64,000 bases of DNA from Flavobacterium sp. J372 (lineage in GTDB: Bacteria > Bacteroidota > Bacteroidia > Flavobacteriales > Flavobacteriaceae). Position numbers and translations under genes: made by a program. Positions 23,701 through 32,800 of the stretch are shown piece after piece (the first letter of the stretch is position 1; every line of letters begins with the position of its first letter). The notes under the pieces were generated by a model that worked only from the letters and a program-made list of their open reading frames with translations, was not told the DNA's origin and ran no database searches. The stretch covers positions 682,001 through 746,000 of the forward strand of contig NZ_JAJOMZ010000004.1 of the NCBI RefSeq assembly GCF_024699965.1, given 5' to 3'.

Positions 23701-24822
23701 ATGCAAAATTTCCCGGAATCATTAGCTAAAAAACTTCAGGCACGGAAGGATGCATCAGCATTCAGAATACTGCCTGCATATAGCAGCCTGGTAGATTTTT
23801 CTTCAAATGATTATCTGGGGTTTTCACGCAATAATACCATCGCTGCAAATGCTGTTTCAGTTTTAGCGCAATATCCTTACAATGGCGCCACAGGTTCACG
23901 CCTAATTAGTGGGAACCACCCGCTTTACTCTGATGCGGAGCAATTGATTGCAAAGTATCATGACTCTGAAACCGCGCTTATCTTCAATTCAGGATATGAT
24001 GCCAATATTGGGTTTTTCAGCAGTGTCCCGCAAAAAAATGATATTGTGCTGTATGATGAATTTATACACGCCTCCATACGCGACGGTATGCGGCTTGGCA
24101 ATGCCAGAGCCTATAAATTCAAGCATAACTCTGTAGAAAGCCTTAAAAGTCTTTTGCAAAAATTCAGAGAATCGGCGGTTGAGATCTATATCGTTACAGA
24201 GTCTGTTTTCTCAATGGATGGCGATTCGCCAAATCTGGCTGAAATGGCAGGATTGTGTAGTGAGCTCAAATGCAGACTGGTGGTTGATGAAGCCCACGCA
24301 GTAGGAGTTTTTGGCAGCGGCCTGGCAACAAATTCAGATTGTTTTGCCAGGATTGTTACTTTTGGTAAGGCGCTGGGCTGCCATGGTGCAGCGGTGTTTG
24401 GAAGCGTCGCGCTTAAAGACTATTTGGTAAATTTTGCAAGGAGTTTTATTTACACCACAGCATTGCCGCCACATTCTGTTGCCACGATCATTGCAAGTTA
24501 CGATTATCTGCAAAGAGAAGCAGACACAAACAGAAGCTCGCTTTTCAGTAATATATCAAACTTCAAAAAATTGCTTAAAGAGAGCGATCTCGGCAAGTAT
24601 TTCATCAGCAGTGAGTCAGCCATACATTGTGCTGTAATACCGGGTAATGAGCGAGTGCGAAATTTAGCAGCAAATCTGCAGGAACAAGGTTTTGATGTGC
24701 GGGCTATACTGGCGCCGACAGTTCCTTCGGGGCAGGAGAGGCTTCGCTTTTGCCTGCACAGTTACAATACTCACAGCGAGATTGAAGCTGTTATCAAACA
24801 GCTTATGCTTCATCTTCAGTAG
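23701..24822 (+). CDS. bioF: 8-amino-7-oxononanoate synthase (BioF-like)
   Basis: PLP enzyme joining pimeloyl-ACP (or CoA) and L-alanine to make 8-amino-7-oxononanoate, first committed ring-carbon step of biotin synthesis. 373 residues, usual length. Visible: FSSNDYLGFS, GATGSRLISGNH, VVDEAHAVGVFG (about residue 196) and the PLP lysine in TFGKALGCHG (about 222). The 3' end overlaps the convergent AI-2E family gene by 20 bp. Biotin genes bioD and bioA follow beyond that gene. Confidence 0.92.
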   Translation: MQNFPESLAKKLQARKDASAFRILPAYSSLVDFSSNDYLGFSRNNTIAANAVSVLAQYPYNGATGSRLISGNHPLYSDAEQLIAKYHDSETALIFNSGYDANIGFFSSVPQKNDIVLYDEFIHASIRDGMRLGNARAYKFKHNSVESLKSLLQKFRESAVEIYIVTESVFSMDGDSPNLAEMAGLCSELKCRLVVDEAHAVGVFGSGLATNSDCFARIVTFGKALGCHGAAVFGSVALKDYLVNFARSFIYTTALPPHSVATIIASYDYLQREADTNRSSLFSNISNFKKLLKESDLGKYFISSESAIHCAVIPGNERVRNLAANLQEQGFDVRAILAPTVPSGQERLRFCLHSYNTHSEIEAVIKQLMLHLQ

Positions 24823-25915
24823 TAGGGATTTCACTCCGCCGTTTGCGCCGTTTAAACCAGTTGCTGTCTTCTTCCCCAAACAGGTAAGCGTAAGGCTGCG
24901 TATCAGGGCTAAGCTCAAATAGTTTCTTAAGTATAGCTATTGTAGGTATTATTAGAATCATGCCCGCAATGCCCCATATTGCACCGCCAATCAGTAGCCC
25001 GATAAATGTAACCAAAGCATTTAGGTTTACTGTACCGCCGGTAATTTTCGGGGTTAGAAATGTGCCTTCAAGCAATTGTATAAATGTAAATGCCACTAAA
25101 ACAGCAATTGGGTAAAACAGGCTGTCTTTTGTTATCAGCGCAAACAGAAAAGGAAGTATGGCCCCAAGTGAGGGGCCAAGATATGGTATGATGTTGAGCA
25201 TACCGGCCAGCACTCCAAAAAATATGGCATGCTCAATACCCAGCGCAAAGAGAACTCCCGTATTTACAATGGCAAGAATGAACATCACTTTACTTGCGCC
25301 TACAATATAGCGATGTACAATCTGGCGGAGAGACTTCATCTTGTCAAGTAGCATGGTGTTATTTTCCTTCCTGAAAACTTTGGTTATAAATACTGCCAGG
25401 TGGTCGCGGTAAATGAGCAGGAAGAAAATGAAAACAGGTAATAGTATAATGTCTGAAAGCGTACTGATAGTGGAAAAGATAAGGCTTGTAGTTGATGTAT
25501 TTTCAGGCTGTACAATTTCTACCGCTTTACTTACCTCAAAACCATTTCGCATACCCAGGTCAAACCCGAAAGCTTCCAAACACCAGGCGTTAGCCTGAAT
25601 AATAAAACTGTTGAGTTTGGTGCTGAGCTCGTCGCCCAAATCGGCAGCGAAAACTCTTACCTGTATGTAAATCAATGCAAAAATACCAAGGATAAATATC
25701 AGGAAAAGCGACAAAACTATAAACGCACTGATAGAGCGCGGAATTTTTCGTCTTTCCAGCATGTTGCAGGTAGAAGTAAGAAGCATAGCGATATAGCCTG
25801 CAATCAGTAATGGTACAAGGAGGCCTTTTGCCATTATCATGAAAAACACAATTATGATAATCAGCAGCGCAATATATACGGTTTTAATATAACCCGGCAC
25901 ACGTAAAGTATCCAT
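24803..25915 (-). CDS. AI-2E family (UPF0118/TqsA-like) transporter
   Basis: 370-residue integral membrane protein with about eight helices and the family's hallmark LNIIPYLGPSLGAILPF and GGAIWGIAGMILIIPT. Members export or exchange autoinducer-2, ions or other small solutes; the substrate here is open. It is inserted between bioF and bioD on the opposite strand, and its 3' end overlaps that of bioF by 20 bp. The C-terminal tail is hydrophilic and basic (WFKRRKRRSEI). Confidence 0.9.
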   Translation of the reverse strand: MDTLRVPGYIKTVYIALLIIIIVFFMIMAKGLLVPLLIAGYIAMLLTSTCNMLERRKIPRSISAFIVLSLFLIFILGIFALIYIQVRVFAADLGDELSTKLNSFIIQANAWCLEAFGFDLGMRNGFEVSKAVEIVQPENTSTTSLIFSTISTLSDIILLPVFIFFLLIYRDHLAVFITKVFRKENNTMLLDKMKSLRQIVHRYIVGASKVMFILAIVNTGVLFALGIEHAIFFGVLAGMLNIIPYLGPSLGAILPFLFALITKDSLFYPIAVLVAFTFIQLLEGTFLTPKITGGTVNLNALVTFIGLLIGGAIWGIAGMILIIPTIAILKKLFELSPDTQPYAYLFGEEDSNWFKRRKRRSEIPTTEDEA

Positions 25916-26004
25916 CAGTATAATCGTGTTAAATTAATAGTCAGGTTATCAAATTTATGAATTGTTGAAACCTCGCACTGCCAATATTTTATTAAATTAT
26001 ACGG

Positions 26005-26012
26005 TACATTTG
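26005..26012 (+). promoter_or_regulatory. -7 element of bioD, leaderless arrangement
   Basis: TACATTTG fits TAnnTTTG and lies four bases before the bioD ATG at 26017, so the mRNA probably starts at the initiation codon. No clear -33 TTG. Confidence 0.5.
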
Positions 26013-26016
26013 CCGT

Positions 26017-26634
26017 ATGAAAATTTTTGTAACAGGTATAGGAACAGACGTTGGAAAGACGGTGGCCTCAGCAATTATAACTGAAGCTTTAGAGGCAGAT
26101 TACTGGAAACCCGTACAGGCAGGAGACCTTGAAAATTCAGACAGCCATAAGATTGAACGCTATATAAGTAACCGGCAGACAATTATTCATCCATCGGCAT
26201 ACAAACTAATGACCCCTGCCAGCCCGCATCTTTCGGCAATGCTTGATAATATAATTATTGATATTAATAAAATAACAGAACCTGAAACTGATAATCACCT
26301 CGTAGTGGAGGGAGCTGGCGGACTTCTTGTACCGCTGAATGATACTGATACAATAGCTAACCTTATTCAGCCCGACTACAAGGTAATAATTGTTTCAAGG
26401 CATTACCTGGGCAGCATTAACCATACGCTGCTTACCTGCGAGGTAATGAAAAATAGGGGCATTACTATTTCAGGGATTATCTTTAATGGTGATGAAAATT
26501 CTTCAACTGAAGAAATCATTCTTAAGAAAACAGGTATCCCGATGATAGGCAGAATTGAAAACGAGCCTTATTTTGATGCAAATGTAGTAAAGTACTACGC
26601 AGATAAATTTCTAGAGAAGCTTTTAGGATTATAA
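26017..26634 (+). CDS. bioD: dethiobiotin synthetase
   Basis: Carboxylates 7,8-diaminopelargonate to dethiobiotin with ATP. 205 residues, usual size. P-loop TGIGTDVGKT (residues 6-15), YWKPVQAG with the substrate lysine, and VVEGAGGLLVPL. Two bases separate it from bioA, so the two are translated from one mRNA. Confidence 0.96.
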   Translation: MKIFVTGIGTDVGKTVASAIITEALEADYWKPVQAGDLENSDSHKIERYISNRQTIIHPSAYKLMTPASPHLSAMLDNIIIDINKITEPETDNHLVVEGAGGLLVPLNDTDTIANLIQPDYKVIIVSRHYLGSINHTLLTCEVMKNRGITISGIIFNGDENSSTEEIILKKTGIPMIGRIENEPYFDANVVKYYADKFLEKLLGL

Positions 26635-26636
26635 AT

Positions 26637-27923
26637 ATGTCAACCGATAAAACATTGGCACAACGCGATGCCAGCTGCTTGTGGCATCCATACACCCAGC
26701 ATAAGACTGCACCGTCACACATAGCCATTACGAAGGCTGAAGGTGCAAAAGTGTGGGACGAGAACGGCAAAGAGTATATTGATGCTATTGCCTCATGGTG
26801 GGTAAACCCTTACGGACACAGCAATAAATACATAGCGGACGCAATATACAAACAGCTAACAACGCTGGAGCATGTGCTTTTCGGCGGCTTTACTCACGAA
26901 CCTGCGATACTATTGGCAGAAAGACTTTTGCCGCTTTTACCTGATAACCAAAAAAAACTGTTTTTCTCAGACAATGGTTCAACAGCTGTTGAAATTGCTA
27001 TAAAGGTTGCGTTGCAATACTTCTACAATAAAGGTGAAAAACGCTCCAAAATTCTTGCGTTTGAAAATGCCTTTCACGGAGACACTTTTGCAGCAATGGC
27101 AGCCAGCGGCATTTCATTTTTTACCGAAGCTTTCAGAGGCTCGCTAATTGAAGTAGAACGGATTCCGGTACCGGTTTTCGGCAAAGAGGAAGAGAGCATC
27201 GCTGCCTTAAAAACGCTTGCAGCTACCGGTGAATATGCCGCATTCATTTTCGAGCCTTTGGTGCAAGGCGCAGCAGGAATGGTGATGTATGATGCAGCAC
27301 CGCTTGATGAACTAATAGCAATTTGCCGGGATAATAACATTTTCACTGTTGCTGATGAGGTTATGACAGGCTTTGGAAAGACAGGAAAAAACTTCGCATG
27401 CAACTACCTCACGCAGCAACCCGATATGATATGCTTGTCTAAAGCGCTGACAGCAGGCACTATACCTATGGCAATCACAACATTTACTCAGGAATTATTT
27501 GATGGTTTTTATGATGATGATGTGAACAAAGCCCTGTTTCATGGGCATACTTTTACCGGAAACCCAACCGGCTGTGCTGCGGCACTGGCAGGACTTGATT
27601 TGTTGGAATCAGTTGAAATGCAGGAAAATATAGCACGAATAAACAATCGGCATCATCAATTTTTGGAGAAGATTAAAAGACATCGACGTGTAGCTAATCC
27701 GCGAGTTTGTGGAGTAATCTTGGCGTTTGATGTGAAAAGGGATAGTGTAGAAAGCTATTACGGAAACTTTAGAAACAGGCTTTATAATTTTTTCATAGAG
27801 AAAGGTATTATAATGAGGCCGGTAGGGAATACAATTTACGTCCTTCCACCCTATATAATTAGTGAGCAGGAATTAACATATATTTATGAAGTGGTGGAAG
27901 AGGCACTTGAAAAAATAATGTAA
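26637..27923 (+). CDS. bioA: adenosylmethionine-8-amino-7-oxononanoate aminotransferase
   Basis: PLP transaminase that makes 7,8-diaminopelargonate using SAM as amino donor. 428 residues. Visible: WHPYTQ, SWWVNPYGHSN, DNGSTAVEIA, FHGDTFAAMA, ADEVMTGFGKTG and the PLP lysine in CLSKALTAG (about residue 267). Operon with bioD upstream and, 25 bp downstream, the SET-domain gene. Confidence 0.97.
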   Translation: MSTDKTLAQRDASCLWHPYTQHKTAPSHIAITKAEGAKVWDENGKEYIDAIASWWVNPYGHSNKYIADAIYKQLTTLEHVLFGGFTHEPAILLAERLLPLLPDNQKKLFFSDNGSTAVEIAIKVALQYFYNKGEKRSKILAFENAFHGDTFAAMAASGISFFTEAFRGSLIEVERIPVPVFGKEEESIAALKTLAATGEYAAFIFEPLVQGAAGMVMYDAAPLDELIAICRDNNIFTVADEVMTGFGKTGKNFACNYLTQQPDMICLSKALTAGTIPMAITTFTQELFDGFYDDDVNKALFHGHTFTGNPTGCAAALAGLDLLESVEMQENIARINNRHHQFLEKIKRHRRVANPRVCGVILAFDVKRDSVESYYGNFRNRLYNFFIEKGIIMRPVGNTIYVLPPYIISEQELTYIYEVVEEALEKIM

Positions 27924-27948
27924 ATTAGTTTCTGTTAATACGTTACTA

Positions 27949-28548
27949 ATGATACACCCTGATACCGAGGTCCGATTTATAAACGATGTTGTGGGCTATG
28001 GCGTGGTTGCCAAAAAATTTATCCCGAAAGGCACCATAACCTGGGTACAGGACGATCTTGACAGAATCTTTACCGAAGCAGATATTGAGAAGCTCAATCC
28101 AAATGTGCGTACGTATCTCGAAACCTACTGCTTTACCAACAGCAAAGGCGAGAGCGTGCTGTGCTGGGACCATGCCCGGCAGGTAAACCACAGTTTTAAC
28201 CCAAGCTGTATGAGTACGGCTTATGATTTTGAAATTGCCATCCGCGATATACAACCGGGCGAGCAGCTTACTGATGACTATGGCTACCTTAACGTGAGCG
28301 ACCCTTTTGAAGCAGAAGATGAGGGTACAGACCGTAAAGTGGTTTACCCTGATGATATTTTGAAATATCACGAAATGTGGGATGACCTGATTAAGCAGAA
28401 CCTGCAAAATATTGCTGCCGTAAGCCAGCCCCTTCAAAAATTCATAACCGAGAAAACCTGGAATGAATTCAGCAGAGTGATAAGGGGAGAGAGTGAGCTC
28501 CGCTCTATCAAAAGTTGCTATTTCAACCGTGAAAAAGTAAACCGCTGA
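27949..28548 (+). CDS. SET-domain protein at the end of the biotin operon
   Basis: 199 residues. Residues ~5-125 form a compact SET domain: YGVVAKKFIPKGT at the start, the SAM/substrate signature VNHSFNPSC (about residues 82-90), and the closing DIQPGEQLTDDYGYLN. SET proteins are lysine methyltransferases in eukaryotes; a few bacterial ones act on ribosomal or host proteins. No post-SET cysteine cluster. It starts 25 bp after bioA and ends in its own terminator, so it is probably co-transcribed with bioD-bioA. The target is unknown. Confidence 0.82.
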   Translation: MIHPDTEVRFINDVVGYGVVAKKFIPKGTITWVQDDLDRIFTEADIEKLNPNVRTYLETYCFTNSKGESVLCWDHARQVNHSFNPSCMSTAYDFEIAIRDIQPGEQLTDDYGYLNVSDPFEAEDEGTDRKVVYPDDILKYHEMWDDLIKQNLQNIAAVSQPLQKFITEKTWNEFSRVIRGESELRSIKSCYFNREKVNR

Positions 28549-28560
28549 TTGCGGTTTTTT
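28541..28560 (+). terminator. terminator of the SET-domain gene
   Basis: AACCGC / GCGGTT stem with a 5-base loop and a run of seven T; it overlaps the last codons of the SET gene. Confidence 0.7.
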
Positions 28561-28566
28561 TATTGC

Positions 28567-28574
28567 TATTTTTG
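28567..28574 (+). promoter_or_regulatory. -7 element before the ketosynthase-like gene
   Basis: TATTTTTG directly after the terminator of the SET gene and 18 bp before the GTG at 28593, so the gene likely has its own transcript. Confidence 0.45.
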
Positions 28575-28592
28575 CAGGAAATGCGCTAAACC

Positions 28593-29751
28593 GTGGCTAA
28601 AACCATATCTATACTTTCTGTTTCAACATTATCATCACTCGGGGCTGATGGTACTGCTGTCTGGCAAAGCTATCTCAACCCTGAAACAAATATACATGAT
28701 ATGGAGATGGGGGGGGCAGGCCGTTTCTGTGGCTGCATTATCTGAAAATCTAAAGCATGAAGTTGAAGCTTTAAAACACTCTGAGCATAAATATATCCAT
28801 CTTGATGATTCTGTACTGTATGCTATCCTAGCTTCACGGAAAGCTATTGAGCAAGCAGGCTGGGGAAATGATTCAACATTCGGGATTAATATAGGCTCAT
28901 CACGCGGCGCGACAGGCCTCTTTGAAAACAATCATAGCGAGTTTATTTCAACCGGTAAAACCAACGTACATACTTCACCTGCTACAACTTTAGGCAATAT
29001 ATCATCATGGGTGGCGCACGACCTTAATAGCTCAGGCCCGGACATCTCACATAGCATTACGTGCTCAACATCGCTACACGCCATTTTAAACGGTATTGCA
29101 TGGCTTAATGCAGGCATGGCAGATAAATTCCTTGCCGGGGGCAGCGAGGCGCCACTCACGCCCTTCACCATCGCACAAATGAAGGCCATGAAAATTTATT
29201 CTTCAGGAGGAGATGAATATCCTAACAGGGCAGGCGACTTATCCAAAACAAAAAACACACTAGTGCTTGGTGAAGGCGCAGGTATTACATGCATTGAAGT
29301 GGGTAAGGCTGAAAATGCACTGGCGTACATCAGCGGATACGGGTATGCCACCGAATTACTCTCGCACGGCGTATCTCTTTCTGCAGAAGCGGAATGCTTG
29401 CAAAAGTCAATGAAGATGGCAATTGGAGATACACCGTTACATGAAATTGATGCTATTGTTATGCACGCACCCGGGACGATTAAAGGCGATAACGCCGAGT
29501 TTACAGCTATCCAAAAAATCTTTGGAGCCAATCTTCCGCAGTTAACCACAAACAAATGGAAAACCGGGCACACTTTCGGCACATCGGGAATCTTATCCGT
29601 AGAGCTTGGTGTGCTTATGCTACAGCACCAGACTTTTATTGGCCTGCCCTTTTCAGGTGAGCCTCACACAAAGCCTGCATCACTGAAAAAGATTTTGGTA
29701 AACGCAGTCGGATTTGGTGGTAACGCGGTATCATTGTTGATTACAAAATAA
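28593..29751 (+). CDS. beta-ketoacyl synthase-like protein (KAS I/II type), apparent frameshift
   Basis: About 386 residues once the G-run at 28709-28716 is read as seven rather than eight bases; the GTG start at 28593 gives MAKTISILSVSTLSSLGADG, and an in-frame TAA lies just before it. The Cys-His-His catalytic set is present in altered surroundings: ITCSTSLHA (usually ACSSSL), MHAPGTIKGDNAE (usually AHGTGT) and KTGHTFGTSG. It is shorter than FabF (~410). Position after bioD-bioA-SET suggests a part in making the pimeloyl chain, since no bioC, bioH or bioG is in the window. Other options are a fatty-acid or polyketide-type synthase. Function inferred. Confidence 0.8.
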
Positions 29752-29753
29752 GA

Positions 29754-29783
29754 AAAGCCCCAGAGCGTGCTCCGGGGCCTTTC
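29754..29783. terminator. bidirectional terminator between the KAS-like gene and a giant T9SS gene
   Basis: GCCCC-AGAGC pairs with GCTC-CGGGGC with minor bulges, A-run on the left and TTTC on the right. Both genes end here. Confidence 0.7.
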
Positions 29784-29811
29784 AACCAATAATCAAATCA
29801 CCAACTTATCT

Positions 29812-32800
29812 TTATTGTTTTATAATTACTTTTTTAGTTACAGCCTGTCCGTTATCAGTTGTAGCTTTTACAATCACAACCTGGTTTGAAATGTTAAGAT
29901 TTGTTGTTGTAAATTCTGTCGCGTTCACATTTTTGCTGTAAGAGATCACTTTACCAAGAAGGTCATACACTACAACTTCAGTTAAAGCTACGGGAGACGT
30001 TATTGCAACCTGCTTATCTTTTTGGTAAACTATCACGTCTTGTGGAGTAACTGCAGGAGTGTCAGTTCCAAGAGCGCCATCAGCAGCATACCTAAGCTCA
30101 AAACGCTCGTTGAAAGTTCCAATCTCGCTGGTAAAAGTGTAAGCTCCGTTAGTAAGGTTGTGTAGCGTACCTGTCACATTATCCTTAAGGAACACTTGCT
30201 GGCCGTCAATAAATATACCATCAGCATGGTCTATCGCGAATGTAAATGTACCGGTAGCATTTGTCTTAAATCCAAGCGGAGCAATATCTGTGTTTACAAA
30301 TTCAGCACGGCCTTGTATTGCAAGCAGGTCTGTACCTACCACACTGTAAAGATTTACACCACCATCAACCAGAGAACGCCCGTCAATACCATTGTCTATT
30401 CCGTTTGTAGCGTCTGCAGTATAGCCTACCACTGTCTGGCTGAAGGCACCTGTTTCATTGCTTACGTTTATCCACATTCTTGAAGCCTGTGCAGGTTCTG
30501 AGCTTTCTTCAGCGCCCTGTACATTTCTGAAGAACTGGTTAGAGCTGTTTGCCTTACGCATTTTGTTTGTAAATACTATATTTCCTGCATTCTTAGCTTT
30601 TACTATAAAGCCTTGTCCTGTGTTCATGATTCCGTTAGGGTCAACCGCAAAGTCATTTTCTCCGCCCGGCGCTGCATTTGCCACATAAGCAAACTTGGTA
30701 AGTGTTGTGTAGCTTGACTTTGTAGGGTCATTTGTTTTTCTCCAGAACCATAGCGTGCCTTCAATATTGTTGATGTTTGCATCAATAAATTCACTCACGT
30801 TTATTGGCGACGGGTAAGGGTTACCAACAGCATTGTATGATTTAGAATCGTTTTCATACACCAGCGGGAATGTTACCGTACCGTTTGTTGGTGTGCCTGT
30901 AAACACACCATTAAATACTGTTGCAACAGTTGTAGGGTGGTTATCAGGGGTGCGTATAAGGTAGCCTTTTGCCTTTTCAAAAGTTGTTGTAGCCGGAGGT
31001 ACGCTTATGTAAGTATTAGTTAGAACATTATAAGTATAAAAACGGTTTGTAAGCGTTAGCGGCGAGAACTGAAGCAGTGTCTGTGTTCCTGTTACCGGCG
31101 ATGACCAAAGTGTATAGTCAAGTTTCTTAAGCTTAGAGCTGTTACGCTTTACAGTGATGTTTCCGCTGTTAGCTATAGTGTTTACCTGTAGCAGGTCACT
31201 ATTGTTCTCCATTACAAGTACACCCCCTTGCTCTACTGTGATTTTATTTATCACGAACAGGTTTTTAGCGCATGGCATTGTCATAGAGCCTGTAGCGGTT
31301 ACTGTAAGTGAGCATGCATATATATCATTTGCCGGAGTAAATGTTCCGTTTATGATTACTGCTTTAGTGTCATCAGGATAGCCATTGCTCCATGTACCGT
31401 CAGCGTTGTATGTAGTGCTATTTGCACAATCGGTATTTCCAAATTCATCAGCACCTACATCCGGAGTTGTTATATTCCTTACATCACCGTCAATGTCATT
31501 AGCAATGTTTAGTGCCTGGCCGGTGTTGCTTATTGCGAAGTTAACAGCGTTGAACTGTGCAATGTGTGAATCAGTTGCAGATACGAACACAGGGTTTATA
31601 GTTGTAGAGTTTCCGTCTTTGCCGGTAGCAGTTTTCCATTGTGCAAAAGTCTTCATGTTTGCAGTAGTGTAGAAAGAGCCGATGCTTCCCATCACGTCTA
31701 TACTATTGTAGTTGTTATTATTAAGCTGGGCAAATGTATTCTGCCCGGCTGTTGCAACATATATGGCAAACCTGCGTGAATTTTGTGGCTGCCTGTTTAC
31801 AAAGATGTTGTTCCGTACGTCGATGTTAGTAACATTGTTTTCGATGAAAAGCGCAGCAGATATACCGGCGTCAGCAATTTGGCTTTTTGTAAGCCTTACT
31901 GTATTGTGGTACAGTTTATAACCGCTTCCGCTGAAGATACCGATACCGAAACCATTCTGGTTTTCGCCGCCGTTACCCGGGCCAACTACATCAAGTACAA
32001 AGTTGTTTACAACAGTTATGTTTGTGTTTGATGCTGTAGATGAAAGGTTGATACCTGCTATGCCCACACCGTTTGCTACAGTCTTTTCAACTTTAGAGAT
32101 ATCATTGGCAGAGATAGTCCCGTTAGTTGAATTTCCTGCTATCTGGATGCCTGCGAAGGCAAGCGCACCACTGTTGTGTGTACGGTATATGTTTGATATG
32201 ATGTTTTTGTTTACGGTAAATCCGTTAAGGTTTGAAAGATAAATGGCAGTAATCATACGGTCAGCTATCGTGCTGCCGCCAAAGTCGCTCTTCTCAATAA
32301 TCACGTTTTGAAGCGCAGACGAAGTGGCGTTGTTGTCAAGGATGTACACACCTTCTTTCACGTTAAGGAAATCAATGTTTGATATAGTAAGATTTTTAAG
32401 TTTTGAAGCTGCTGCTCCCACAGTCAATCCGCTGCCCGCAGCGCTATCAGCGCCTGCATATACACCCATCGCCTGGAAGCTGTCGCCATTCACGTAACTC
32501 TGCTGGATGAAGGTATTTTTAATGGTTACATTTTCAGGAGCGTTTGTAGCTGAAGGGCTTACCAACCATATCACCGAGCGGCTAGCGTTATTAAGCTGGC
32601 TGTTATTATCTATCGTCAGGTCACGTGTTGTGCCGTTTGCCGCATTGCTTCCGTCTATGATGATGTTATCGGCGCCGTTAATCTTGAATACTGCCGGTAC
32701 AGGCACCGTTCCGTTTGCGTTGTAAGCATCAATGCGTGCTGTTACGCCATTATTAGGCTTGAAGGTTACTGTGTTGGTTGCGCTGGTACCTGCAAATTGG

